Of a stretch of 64,000 bases of DNA, positions 53,090 to 61,463 are shown one piece after another. The stretch's first letter is position 1. Each line of letters opens with the position of its first letter. This stretch comes from Aestuariivirga sp. (GTDB taxonomy: Bacteria; Pseudomonadota; Alphaproteobacteria; Rhizobiales; Aestuariivirgaceae), in contig NZ_JADCDB010000028.1 of NCBI RefSeq assembly GCF_020252395.1, forward strand, positions 62,001 to 126,000, read 5' to 3'. A program made the translations under genes and the position numbers. Under the pieces are notes generated by a model, which was given only the letters and a program-made list of their open reading frames with translations, was not told the DNA's origin and did no database searches.

Positions 53090-54865
53090 CCGTCTCAGGC
53101 GTTTCTTTGCCAGCTCCAGCTCCTCCTTGCGGTTCGGCCGGCCCAGAAGCTTGCGGAAGCCGTCGCGGCGTTCATGCACCGAAGCGATGGCAAGCCCCAT
53201 GGGCACGCCGGTTTCCACCAGCAAGGCTTCGCCCAGCTGCAGGCTCGACTCGATCGTCTCCGGCACCGCTTCGGTGACGCCCGCCGCATAGAGGCGCTGC
53301 GCGTGGCGTTCGTCGCGGGCGCGGGCGATGATCTTGAGGCCGCCCCGCAGCGTGCGGGCGACGCGGGCGACCTCGTCGACGCGCATTTGGTTGTCCATGG
53401 TGATGGCCAGGGCGCGCGCCTCGGCCAGGCCGCAGCGCTTGAGGAACTCCGGATTGGCGGCGTCGCCGTAATAGACCTTGCTGCCCGCCTTGTTCTCCCG
53501 CGTCACCAGATCGGCATCGGCGTCGACCGCGAGATAGGGAATCTTGTGCTCCTCCAGCATGGAGGCGACAAGACGGCCGACGCGGCCGAAGCCCGCGATG
53601 ATGACACGCGGCTCGTTCGCCTCCGGCAGCGCTGTTTGCAATGCCGCGGCGGCGGCGCGCTGGCGCAGCGAGCGGGTGAACCATTGGCCGAACTTGGCGA
53701 GGGCGGGAATGGCGATCATGGTGATGGTCACCAGCAGCATGATGTTGCGGCTGGTGGGATCGTCAATCAGGCCATAGGCCAGCGCCGTGCCGGCGATGAC
53801 GAAGCCGAACTCGCCGCAGGGTCCGAGCAGAAGCGCGGATTCGAGCGACGCGCCGCGGTTGACGCGGAACAGGCGGGCCAGGCCATAGACGATGAGGCCC
53901 TTGATGAGGATGAGCCCCGCCGCCAGCCCAAGCGTGTAAAGCGGGTTGGCGAACAGCGCGTCGAGATCGAGCTTGAGGCCGACGACGAGGAAGAAAGTCC
54001 CGAGCAGCAGACCCTTGAAGGGTTCGATCACCGCTTCGATGGCGCGGCGGTATTCGGTTTCGGCCAGCATCAGCCCGGCGATGAAGGCGCCGAGCGTCAT
54101 CGAAATGCCGGCGAGGCTGGCGGCCGCCGCCGCCCCCACGGCGATGAGCAGCGTCGCGGCCATGAACAGGTCCGGGCTGCCGGTGCGCGCCACCAGCCGC
54201 AGCAGCGGGCGCAGCAGGAAGCGGCCCACGATAATGATGACGGCGATGGCGGCCGCCGCCTGGAGAAGCGCCAGCAGCACACTCACCGCCACGCTGCCTT
54301 CGCTGCGCTGGCCGAGGATGGGGAGCAGCAGCAGGAAGGGTATGACGGCCAGATCCTGCATCAGCAGGATGGCGAAGCTGGTGCGCCCCGTCTGCGAGCC
54401 GAGCCGCTTCGCATCGGACAGGAGCTGCACCACGATTGCCGTGGAGGAGAGCGACAATGCGGCGCCGGCAACCAGCGCTGCCTTGATGTCGAAACCCATG
54501 AGCAGGGCGGCCGCCGCCACCGCCGCGAGGCTCAGCGCCACCTGCAGCCCGCCCAGCCCGAAGACCAGCCGGCGCATGGTGTTGAGGCGCTCGAAGGACA
54601 GCTCGATGCCGATAAGGAAAAGAAGAAAGACCACGCCCAGCTCGGCAATGTGGCCGAGGCTTCTGGGTTCCGCAATGCTGAGCGCCGACAGGGCAGGCGC
54701 ATAGTGCGCGAGACGGCCGAGAATATCCGGGCTCAGCAGCACGCCCATGACGAGGAAGGCCAGCACGGCGTTGACGCCGATGCGCAGGAACAGCGGCACG
54801 GCGAGGCCCGCCACGCCAAGGACGATCAGGAATTCCTTGTAGTAGAATGCGGTTTCAGACGGCAT
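53072..54865 (-). CDS. CPA2-family cation:proton antiporter with TrkA-N domain (KefC/YbaL type)
   Basis: Membrane antiporter of 597 residues. The first 390 residues hold about 12-13 spans with the Na/H-exchanger fold (VFLLFLIGIELSFERL, AALSLSSTAIVVQLL, GPCGEFGFVIAG). A cytosolic RCK/TrkA-N domain follows with the dinucleotide motif GFGRVG near residue 420. Such proteins release K+ or exchange monovalent cations under redox or pH stress. No KefF/KefG-type ancillary gene is nearby. Its last codons are overlapped by the small-RNA terminator hairpin on the other strand. Confidence 0.92.
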   Translation of the reverse strand: MPSETAFYYKEFLIVLGVAGLAVPLFLRIGVNAVLAFLVMGVLLSPDILGRLAHYAPALSALSIAEPRSLGHIAELGVVFLLFLIGIELSFERLNTMRRLVFGLGGLQVALSLAAVAAAALLMGFDIKAALVAGAALSLSSTAIVVQLLSDAKRLGSQTGRTSFAILLMQDLAVIPFLLLLPILGQRSEGSVAVSVLLALLQAAAAIAVIIIVGRFLLRPLLRLVARTGSPDLFMAATLLIAVGAAAAASLAGISMTLGAFIAGLMLAETEYRRAIEAVIEPFKGLLLGTFFLVVGLKLDLDALFANPLYTLGLAAGLILIKGLIVYGLARLFRVNRGASLESALLLGPCGEFGFVIAGTALAYGLIDDPTSRNIMLLVTITMIAIPALAKFGQWFTRSLRQRAAAAALQTALPEANEPRVIIAGFGRVGRLVASMLEEHKIPYLAVDADADLVTRENKAGSKVYYGDAANPEFLKRCGLAEARALAITMDNQMRVDEVARVARTLRGGLKIIARARDERHAQRLYAAGVTEAVPETIESSLQLGEALLVETGVPMGLAIASVHERRDGFRKLLGRPNRKEELELAKKRLRREKSAG

Positions 54866-54927
54866 CGGGCCTCACCCCCGGCCCGCAGTTTGGGGCAGGG
54901 GCGGCACGATGGGAAGCGGAAATTGCC

Positions 54928-56025
54928 TCACGGCACCGCGGCCACCACGATGAACATGATAAACAGACCGAGATGCACGAAGCCCTGCAGCACGGTGGTG
55001 CGGCCGGGCAGCAGCGTGATGGCGCTGACGAAGAGGGCGAGCGACAGGAGCACGATCTTGGCTGGCGGCACGCCAAGCGCCAGCTGCACATTGGCGAAGG
55101 CGCCCAGAATGGTGATGACCGGAATCGTCAGCGCGATGGAAGCGAGCGCCGAACCTAGCGCCAGGTTGATGGCGGTCTGCGGCCGGTTGGCGAGCGAGGC
55201 GCGCACCGCGGCGATGCTTTCCGGCGCCAGCACGAGGGCGGCGATGACCACGCCGGTGAATTCCGGCGGCAGGCCCGCCATGCCGATCAGGTCATCCAGC
55301 GCCGGGGCCAGCATCTTGGCCAGCAGCACGACGCCCGACAGCGAGACGAGCAGGAAGGCGAGGCTGACGCCCGCGGCGCGGTTGGTGGGCGCTTCATAGT
55401 TCCCGGCATGGACATCATCGGCGGCGGCGAGGAAATAGTCGCGGTGGCGCACCGTCTGCACGAACATGAAAGCGGCATAGAGCATGACGGAAACCAGCGC
55501 CACGGCGGTGAGCTGCGCCGCCGAATAGGTGGGACCAGCGGTCGAGGTGGTGAAATTCGGCAGGATCAGCGCCGAGACGGCGAGCGTGCCCAGTACCGCG
55601 AGATAGGAGGATGTTCCGGTAACCTTGATGGTCTGCTCATAATGCTTGTGGCCGCCGGCGACGAGGCAGAGGCCGATCAGCCCCGTGAGCACCAGCATGA
55701 CGGCGGAATAGACCGTGTCGCGCGCGATGGTGGGTCCGCCGTCGTCCGCCGCCAGCATCAGCGCCACGATGAGGCCGACTTCGATGATGGTGACGGAGAC
55801 GGCGAGGATGATCGACCCGAAAGGCTCGCCCACGCGGTTGCCCACCACCTCGGCATGGTGCACGGCGGCGAACACGGCGCCCAGCAAGATGAATGCCTCG
55901 AGCGCGAAGAACAGCGGCTGGTCCTTCGGCACCAGCCCGGCGAAATAGGCGATGACGAGCGCCGCGGCGAGCAGCGGAAAGGCTATCGTCCACCACGGGT
56001 TATGCGCATGCTTCCGTCCGGCCAA
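54928..56025 (-). CDS. chaA: Calcium/proton antiporter ChaA
   Basis: Inner-membrane cation/proton antiporter of 365 residues with about 11 spans. The two family repeats are visible: VGEPFGSIILAVSVTIIEVGLIVALML in the first half and VLAPESIAAVRASLANRPQTAINLALGSALASIALTIPVI in the second, each with the acidic residue that binds Ca2+/Na+. It starts with TTG at 56025, supported by AGGAG seven bases upstream. The KefC-type gene follows on the same strand after 62 bp, so the pair may form a cation-homeostasis unit. Confidence 0.9.
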   Translation of the reverse strand: MAGRKHAHNPWWTIAFPLLAAALVIAYFAGLVPKDQPLFFALEAFILLGAVFAAVHHAEVVGNRVGEPFGSIILAVSVTIIEVGLIVALMLAADDGGPTIARDTVYSAVMLVLTGLIGLCLVAGGHKHYEQTIKVTGTSSYLAVLGTLAVSALILPNFTTSTAGPTYSAAQLTAVALVSVMLYAAFMFVQTVRHRDYFLAAADDVHAGNYEAPTNRAAGVSLAFLLVSLSGVVLLAKMLAPALDDLIGMAGLPPEFTGVVIAALVLAPESIAAVRASLANRPQTAINLALGSALASIALTIPVITILGAFANVQLALGVPPAKIVLLSLALFVSAITLLPGRTTVLQGFVHLGLFIMFIVVAAVP

Positions 56026-56113
56026 GCGGGCTCTCCTGTTCTAGGCGACGATTTAAAGAGGCTGGGGCTCGACGCGGCAAGCACATTTGCTAGGTTTGAC
56101 CGAAATTTGACAA

Positions 56114-57241
56114 ATGGCAGGGAGAGAGCCGTTGACGGACCGCAAACGCGCACGTGAGCTGGGCCTGCCGTTTCCGGGAACGCCCGGACAGTGGAACGCC
56201 ATCACCGACGTGCCCGGCGTGGAGGTGGGGCAGGTGACGCTTATTTCCGGCGAGGGTCCGCTGAAGGTGGGACACGGCCCGGTGCGAACCGGCGTCACCG
56301 CCATCCTGCCGCGGGGGCGGGCAAAAGCGCAGGTGCCCTGTGCTGCCGGATACCATTCGCTCAACGGCAATGGCGAGATGACGGGCGTGGTGTGGATCGA
56401 GGAGTGCGGCGAGCTGCAGACGCCGATCACCATCACCAACACCCATTCCTGCGGGGTGACGCGGGATGCGACGATCCGCTGGCTCGTCGGACGTGGTGTG
56501 GGCACGGGCCAGGACTGGGGCCTTCCGGTGGCGGCCGAGACCTATGACGGCGACTTGAACGACATCAACGGCTTCCACGTCACGGCGGAGCATACGCTGG
56601 AGGCGCTGGATGGCGCACGCTCCGGCGCCGTGGCGATGGGCAGCGTGGGCGGCGGCACCGGCATGCTGACTTACGACTTCAAGGCCGGCAATGGTTCCGC
56701 CTCGCGCATGGTCGAGATCGCCGGGCAGCGCTATGCGCTCGGCGTCTTCGTGCAGTCGAATTTCGGGCGGCGCGAGGATTTCACCGTGCTGGGCGTGCCC
56801 GTCGGCCGCCACCTCAACGAGGGCAAGCTGCGCGGCAAGGAGCAGGGCTCGGTGATCGCCATTGTGGCGACTGACGCGCCGCTGATGGCGCATCAGCTCA
56901 AGCGCCTCGCCCGGCGCGTGCCGCTGGGCCTCGCGCGCACCGGAGCGGTGGGCAATAATTCCTCCGGCGACATTTTCCTCGCCTTCTCGACAGCCAATGA
57001 AGAGGCGTTCAGCCCGCGCGGCGGCATCATCCACATGGAAACTCTGGGCAACGGCGACATCGACAAGCTGTTCATGGCGACGGTGGAGGCGACCGAGGAA
57101 GCGGTGATCGATGCCATGCTGATGGCCGGGACGATGGTTGGCCGCGATGGCAACACCGCGGTGGCCTTGCCGGCCGGCGAATTGCTGACGCTGATGAAAC
57201 AGTATGGGCGGATGGACAAACTATTGAAAGATAACAGCTAG
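56114..57241 (+). CDS. P1-family peptidase (DmpA/BapA-like)
   Basis: N-terminal-nucleophile hydrolase of 375 residues that self-cleaves before a serine to make two chains, and removes N-terminal D- or beta-amino acids from peptides. The cleavage region is GNNSSGD (280-286), with the nucleophile at Ser283 or Ser284. The start NAITDVPGVEVGQVTL and the GAVAMGSVGGGTGM segment match the family. The ATG at 56114 lacks a good ribosome site, while a TTG at 56132 follows GGGAGAG, so the true N-terminus may be six residues shorter. It is the only gene of its strand here. Confidence 0.9.
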   Translation: MAGREPLTDRKRARELGLPFPGTPGQWNAITDVPGVEVGQVTLISGEGPLKVGHGPVRTGVTAILPRGRAKAQVPCAAGYHSLNGNGEMTGVVWIEECGELQTPITITNTHSCGVTRDATIRWLVGRGVGTGQDWGLPVAAETYDGDLNDINGFHVTAEHTLEALDGARSGAVAMGSVGGGTGMLTYDFKAGNGSASRMVEIAGQRYALGVFVQSNFGRREDFTVLGVPVGRHLNEGKLRGKEQGSVIAIVATDAPLMAHQLKRLARRVPLGLARTGAVGNNSSGDIFLAFSTANEEAFSPRGGIIHMETLGNGDIDKLFMATVEATEEAVIDAMLMAGTMVGRDGNTAVALPAGELLTLMKQYGRMDKLLKDNS

Positions 57242-57675
57242 ACGCCGGAAGAGATATTCTCGTTCTTGCCGAGGAAGGCATAGCGCGCGAGCAGCATGCC
57301 CACTGCCATGGCCACGACGAACAGCACCGAAGGCCAATAGCCGAAGACCAGCGAGGCAAGCGCCGGGCCGGGGCAGAAGCCGGTGAGGCCCCAGCCCAGC
57401 CCGAACACCACCGCCCCGCCGATCAGCCGCTCGTCGATGCCCTGAAGCGACGGAATGACGAAGGCGGGGGCAAAGCGGGGCCGTGGCGCCCTCAGCACCA
57501 GCCGGTAGCCCGCAAAGGTGACGGCCAATGCGGCTGCCATGACGAAGATCAGCGTGGGGTCCCACTTGCCGGAGATGTCCATGAAATTCTGCACCTTCAT
57601 CGGGTTCACCATGCCGGAGAGGGTGACGCCGGCGCCGAAGAGCAGGCCTGCGAGAAGGGCTGTGAGCTTGTCCAT
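57238..57675 (-). CDS. YeeE/YedE-type membrane protein, second half (DUF6691)
   Basis: Membrane protein of 145 residues with four or five spans. It carries LLFGAGVTLSGMVNPMKVQNFMD and GLGWGLTGFCPGPAL, conserved in the C-terminal half of YeeE/YedE sulphur transporters. It follows the partner gene by two bases, so the two act as a split transporter for thiosulphate or another sulphur species. The ATG at 57675 is chosen; a longer frame overlaps the partner. Its 3' end overlaps the P1 peptidase gene by four bases. Confidence 0.88.
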   Translation of the reverse strand: MDKLTALLAGLLFGAGVTLSGMVNPMKVQNFMDISGKWDPTLIFVMAAALAVTFAGYRLVLRAPRPRFAPAFVIPSLQGIDERLIGGAVVFGLGWGLTGFCPGPALASLVFGYWPSVLFVVAMAVGMLLARYAFLGKNENISSGV

Positions 57676-57677
57676 GA

Positions 57678-58133
57678 TTACGCTCCGATCACGTGGCGCA
57701 TCATGTAGACGGTGGCCACCGCGAAGAACATGAACACCGCGGTCGACACCATGCTGCGCACCGAGAGCCGGGCAAGGCCGCAGATGCCATGCCCCGATGT
57801 GCAGCCGTTGCCGATGGCCGTGCCGAGGCCGACGAGCAGGCCGCCCAGCACGGTGGAGAGCGGGTTGCCGGGGAAGGCCATGCTGTCCGAATCGAAGCCG
57901 CCGAGCAGGGATGTCAGGATGGCGCCGGCCAGGAGGCCCACGATGAACACGAGCCGCCATGCGCTGTCCGGCTGCCACCGGCCGAGAAGCGAGCCGAAAA
58001 TGCCTGAAATACCGGCTACGCGGCCGAGCCCGCCCATCAGCAGCACGGCTGAAAGCCCGATGAGGATGCCGCCGCAGAGGCCGGCCAGCGGCGTGAAGGC
58101 TGTCACTATCAGGGGTGTGTCGATCTGGTTCAT
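57678..58133 (-). CDS. YeeE/YedE-type membrane protein, first half
   Basis: Membrane protein of 151 residues with four or five spans. GNGCTSGHGICGLARLS holds two conserved cysteines and a histidine that contact the sulphur substrate in YeeE relatives. The ATG at 58133 gives the standard N-terminus (MNQIDTPLIVTAFTPLAGLCGGILIGL). It is translated next to the second half (two-base gap). A terminator of the EF-hand gene separates it from upstream genes, so its promoter must lie in the 30 bp between, or upstream read-through occurs. Confidence 0.88.
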   Translation of the reverse strand: MNQIDTPLIVTAFTPLAGLCGGILIGLSAVLLMGGLGRVAGISGIFGSLLGRWQPDSAWRLVFIVGLLAGAILTSLLGGFDSDSMAFPGNPLSTVLGGLLVGLGTAIGNGCTSGHGICGLARLSVRSMVSTAVFMFFAVATVYMMRHVIGA

Positions 58134-58159
58134 GCCTCCTTGATGACGGCAAAGACGGG

Positions 58160-58190
58160 AAAAGAAAAGCCCCGGCATTTGCATGCCGGG
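58160..58190 (-). terminator. Rho-independent terminator of the EF-hand gene
   Basis: Reading leftward, CCCGGCAT pairs with ATGCCGGG around a GCAA tetraloop, followed by GCTTTTCTTTT. It lies 10 bp after the EF-hand gene. Confidence 0.85.
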
Positions 58191-58200
58191 ACTTCGGTCA

Positions 58201-58845
58201 TCAGGGACTGGCGGGATCGCCGCCGGGCGCCTCGTCCGGCGGATCGCCGGACTGGCCCGGGCCGCCGCCGCCCATGCAGGGCCCCCGGCCTTCGCCGGGC
58301 ATGCCGTTGCGCCAGCCCTTGCCCTGGCCCATGCCCTCGCCCTTGCCCATCATCTGGCCAAGCCGCTGCCCGCGGCCCTCGCCGGGGCCGGGCCGGTCGT
58401 CAGCGCCCAGCGAGCCGTCATCGTTGCGGTCGCGGGTGGCGACGAGATCCGCCATCGGGCCCTTGTATTCGGCGATCGTCACCTGGCCGTTGCCGTCCCG
58501 GTCGAGGAACTGGAAGTCGCGCACCATCATCTCGTTGCGGCTTTTCAGCCAGAGCTGCCTAAATTCCTCGAGCGACAGCGTGCCATCCTTGTTGGCATCG
58601 AACTCCGCAAGCCACTGCTGGCGATTCTGGTCGATCTCTTGCTGCGTGACCTTGCCATCCTTATTGACGTCGTAGCGCTCCATGAGCGGGCGGCCCATCA
58701 TGCCGGGGCCGTGGCGCAGCATGGCGCAGCGGCCGCCGCCCATGAAGCCGCCTTCCATATCCGCCTGGGCGAGCCCCGCGAGGCCTCCCAGGGTGAGCAT
58801 GCCCGCAGCGCCGGCGCCCAGCAGGAACAGTATCTTTTTCCGCAT
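58201..58845 (-). CDS. Secreted EF-hand calcium-binding protein
   Basis: Protein of 214 residues. A signal peptide covers residues 1-28 (LFLLGAGAAGMLTLGGLAGLAQA). At least four EF-hand loops follow: DVNKDGKVTQQE, DANKDGTLSLEE, DRDGNGQVTIAE and DRNDDGSLGADD, the last in a Gly/Pro-rich region. The C-terminal third is low-complexity GEGRGQR...GMGKGEG. It is probably periplasmic or extracellular and binds Ca2+; no enzyme domain is attached. Its placement beside YeeE/YedE genes may be coincidental because a strong terminator separates them. Confidence 0.9.
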   Translation of the reverse strand: MRKKILFLLGAGAAGMLTLGGLAGLAQADMEGGFMGGGRCAMLRHGPGMMGRPLMERYDVNKDGKVTQQEIDQNRQQWLAEFDANKDGTLSLEEFRQLWLKSRNEMMVRDFQFLDRDGNGQVTIAEYKGPMADLVATRDRNDDGSLGADDRPGPGEGRGQRLGQMMGKGEGMGQGKGWRNGMPGEGRGPCMGGGGPGQSGDPPDEAPGGDPASP

Positions 58846-58933
58846 CGTCGATACTCCATTGGTCTTCGATGAGGAGAAGACGCACCGGCGCGGCGTTTCC
58901 GTCGCTGATGGCGTGAATGCGACGAAAAGCGTT

Positions 58934-60109
58934 TCAGCGCGCCAGTTCGCGCGTGGCGCGGCCGATGCCGTCGAGGGTCAGCGGAAACATGCGGCCCCCG
59001 AAGGCGCGGGAGACGAGGTTAATGGATGGTGAGTAACCCCAGTGTTTTTCGCTCGAAGGATTGAGCCAGACTGAATTCGGGTAAGTTGCGGCTATGCGCG
59101 CGAGCCAGGTGAGGCCGGGCTCCTCGTTCCAGTGCTCGACGGAGCCGCCTTCATGGGTGAGCTCGAAGGGGCTCATCGCGGCATCGCCCACGAAGATCAC
59201 CTTGTAGTCGTGCGGATAGGTGTGGAGCAGCTTCCAGGTGTCGATGCGCCCGGCAGCGCGGCGGCGGTTGTTCTTCCACACGCCCTCATAGACGCAATTG
59301 TGGAAATAGAAATATTCGAGATGCTTGAACTCGGCGCGCGCGGCCGAGAACAGCTCCTCGCAGACGCGGATGTGCGGGTCCATCGAGCCGCCGACGTCGA
59401 AGAAGATCAAAACCTTCACCGTATTGCGCCGCTCCGGCGCCAGCTTCACGTCAAGCCAGCCCTGGCGGGCGGTGGCGCGGATGGTGCCGGGGAGGTCCAA
59501 TTCCTCCGCCGCCCCCTCGCGCGCGAACTTGCGCAGGCGCCTGAGCGCCACCTTGATGTTGCGCGTGCCCAGTTCCACCGTGCCGTCGAGGTCCTTGAAC
59601 GCGCGCTTGTCCCACACCTTCACGGCGGTGTTGTTGCGGTTCTTGTCCTGCCCGATCCGGACACCCGCGGGATTGTAGCCATAGGCGCCGAAGGGCGAGG
59701 TGCCGGCGGTGCCGGCCCATTTCGATCCGCCCTGGTGGCGGCCCTTCTGTTCTTCGAGACGTTTTTTCAGCTCCTCGAGAATCTTGTCGAGCCCGCCGAG
59801 CGCCTTCACGAGTTTCTTCTCGTCCTCGGTGAGGTGCTTCTCGGCGAGCTTCCTGAGCCACTCCTCGGGGATCTCTGCCAGCAGTGCGTCACCGGGGTTG
59901 GCGAGGCCCTTGAAGACATGTCCGAAGACGCGGTCGAAACGGTCGAGGTTGCGCTCGTCCTTCACCAGCGCCGCGCGCGAGAGATAGTAGAACTCCCCGG
60001 TCGAATTGTTGGCGAGGTTCTTGTCCAGCGCCTCGATAAGGGTCAGGTATTCCTTGAGCGAGACGGGCACGCCAGAGGCCTTGAGCTCGGTGAAGAAGGT
60101 GAGGAACAT
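58934..60109 (-). CDS. VWA-domain protein (CoxE/YeaD-like)
   Basis: Protein of 391 residues. The N-terminal 180 residues are helical (LKEYLTLIEALDKNL ... ERNLDRFDRVFGHVF), as in CoxE-like proteins. The von Willebrand factor A domain follows, with a MIDAS metal site of the form DVGGS (Asp238 to Ser242). CoxE-type proteins usually partner with a MoxR-type AAA ATPase, which is not beside it here. Its ATG overlaps the stop of the small secreted-protein gene by one base, so the two are coupled. Confidence 0.88.
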   Translation of the reverse strand: MFLTFFTELKASGVPVSLKEYLTLIEALDKNLANNSTGEFYYLSRAALVKDERNLDRFDRVFGHVFKGLANPGDALLAEIPEEWLRKLAEKHLTEDEKKLVKALGGLDKILEELKKRLEEQKGRHQGGSKWAGTAGTSPFGAYGYNPAGVRIGQDKNRNNTAVKVWDKRAFKDLDGTVELGTRNIKVALRRLRKFAREGAAEELDLPGTIRATARQGWLDVKLAPERRNTVKVLIFFDVGGSMDPHIRVCEELFSAARAEFKHLEYFYFHNCVYEGVWKNNRRRAAGRIDTWKLLHTYPHDYKVIFVGDAAMSPFELTHEGGSVEHWNEEPGLTWLARIAATYPNSVWLNPSSEKHWGYSPSINLVSRAFGGRMFPLTLDGIGRATRELAR

Positions 60110-60450
60110 CAGCCGCTCCCTGCGCGCAGCACGGGATAGCCGGTGCGGGCGGCCTGTTCCGGAGCGCCGCGGCAGAAGGCGTTGCGGTCCTGCTTCGCCT
60201 GGTAGGTGAAGTCCTCGTAGAAGCTGTTCAACGGTTTCGAGAGCAGCGAGGCGAGGCCGGCGATGTCATATTCGTGGAAGTGCTTCATCAGCGTGGCCTT
60301 CACCTGCTCGTCGACCTTGAGCTTGCCGGCACAATAAAACCCGGTGACGTCGAGCAGGGCCACGGCCATGGCGATGCGGGTGCCGCGGCTCTCCGCTGCG
60401 GCGGGTGTGGCCAGCGCCGCGAGGACGAGGAGGGCGGCGAGCGGCCTCAT
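60109..60450 (-). CDS. Small secreted hypothetical protein
   Basis: Protein of 113 residues with a clear signal peptide (MRPLAALLVLAALATPAAA). The mature part holds two cysteines (DVTGFYCAGKL and RNAFCRG), which could form a disulphide, and is otherwise helical. I do not recognise the family. It sits between TIGR01620 and VWA genes with overlaps on both sides (ATGA with the upstream gene, one base with the downstream one), so it belongs to the same transcript. The ATG at 60450 is preferred to the upstream frame at 60543. Confidence 0.75.
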   Translation of the reverse strand: MRPLAALLVLAALATPAAAESRGTRIAMAVALLDVTGFYCAGKLKVDEQVKATLMKHFHEYDIAGLASLLSKPLNSFYEDFTYQAKQDRNAFCRGAPEQAARTGYPVLRAGSG

Positions 60451-61463
60451 TCGTCCTTCTCCTGCGGGGCGGAGGAGACGAGCTCCTTCATCAGGCTGCC
60501 GAGCGTGTCCTTCGCCGAAGTCTCCTGCGGGATGGGGCGGCAAACGTCGCGCGCGGCGAGCCCGACGCGGGCGGTGAGGATTCCGTTCACCGTGCCCTCG
60601 CCGAAGCGGGCGGAGAGCTTGCCGAGCAGGCCGCGGCCCACGACATGCTGGATCAGATTGTCGGAGAGCGCGATGCCGCCGGTGACGGCGAGGTGGCTGA
60701 CGACCATGCGCGCCAGCCGCAGCGTCGAAAGCGTCGAGGGGCGGCCGCCATAGAGCGTGGCCAGTTCGCGCATCATGCGCAGATTCTGCGCGGCGACGAG
60801 CAGGATGTCGAGCGCCGCAGTGGGGGCTACCGTCGTCAGCAGCGTGATGCGGCGGGCGGCATGGGCGATGATGCGATGCGCCTCGGCATCGCGCCAGCCG
60901 ACGAGGTGGCGCTCGGCCAAACGGATGCGGGCGCGCCCGTCGAGGATATCGCCCTCGTAGCGTTTCATCTCGCGCAGGCCCAGCTGCGCATCGGGGCGGC
61001 TCGCATAGAGGGACTTGAGATTGTCCACGGCGCGCTTCGCTGCGGCGGAATCATCGGTGTTGATCGCGTGCGCGGCGTCGGCCTGGATGTGCTCGATGCG
61101 GCGCAGCCGGGCCAGCGCCCGGATCTCGCGCAGGATGATGACGAGCGCGGCGAAGGCGGCAATGGCGGCCACGCCCAGCGCCGTCCAGCCGAGGAGTGGG
61201 GAGCGCGCGAAAAAGTCCTCCACCAGATTGGAAATGGAGAGGCCGGCCCACATGGTGACGAGGGTGAAGAGTGCCGAGGCCAGCAGCGCGCCCCAGCGGA
61301 AGTGCCGAGGCCGCGACACGGCGGGTGGCATGACGATGAGCGCGCCCTCGTCCAGCTCCGGCTCGAAGGTGATGCCGGTGATGGCGCGCGGCTTGCGCTG
61401 CGGCTCCTCCTCCGGTTCCGGCTTGTCGAAGACGAAGGCCTGCGGGTTCCGGCGTTCGCTCAT
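60447..61463 (-). CDS. TIGR01620/YcjF-family membrane protein
   Basis: Protein of 338 residues. Two membrane spans lie near 52-75 (FRWGALLASALFTLVTMWAGL) and 90-115. The C-terminal half is soluble with AAHAINTDDSAAAKRAVDNLKSLY and a glycine-rich end (VVGRGLLGKLSARFGEGTVNGILTARVGLAA). This family is always near YcjX in Proteobacteria; the pair is stress-linked in E. coli (PspF regulon members ycjXF). Here the order ycjX-ycjF is preserved with ATGA overlaps. Confidence 0.9.
   Translation of the reverse strand: MSERRNPQAFVFDKPEPEEEPQRKPRAITGITFEPELDEGALIVMPPAVSRPRHFRWGALLASALFTLVTMWAGLSISNLVEDFFARSPLLGWTALGVAAIAAFAALVIILREIRALARLRRIEHIQADAAHAINTDDSAAAKRAVDNLKSLYASRPDAQLGLREMKRYEGDILDGRARIRLAERHLVGWRDAEAHRIIAHAARRITLLTTVAPTAALDILLVAAQNLRMMRELATLYGGRPSTLSTLRLARMVVSHLAVTGGIALSDNLIQHVVGRGLLGKLSARFGEGTVNGILTARVGLAARDVCRPIPQETSAKDTLGSLMKELVSSAPQEKDE

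Noticed and set aside
53036-55399. A 787-codon frame on the + strand beginning just after the orphan promoter
   Set aside because: It is antisense to the KefC-type antiporter and low-complexity (His/Gln/Arg/Glu-rich). The promoter more likely makes a short RNA ending at the hairpin by 53089.
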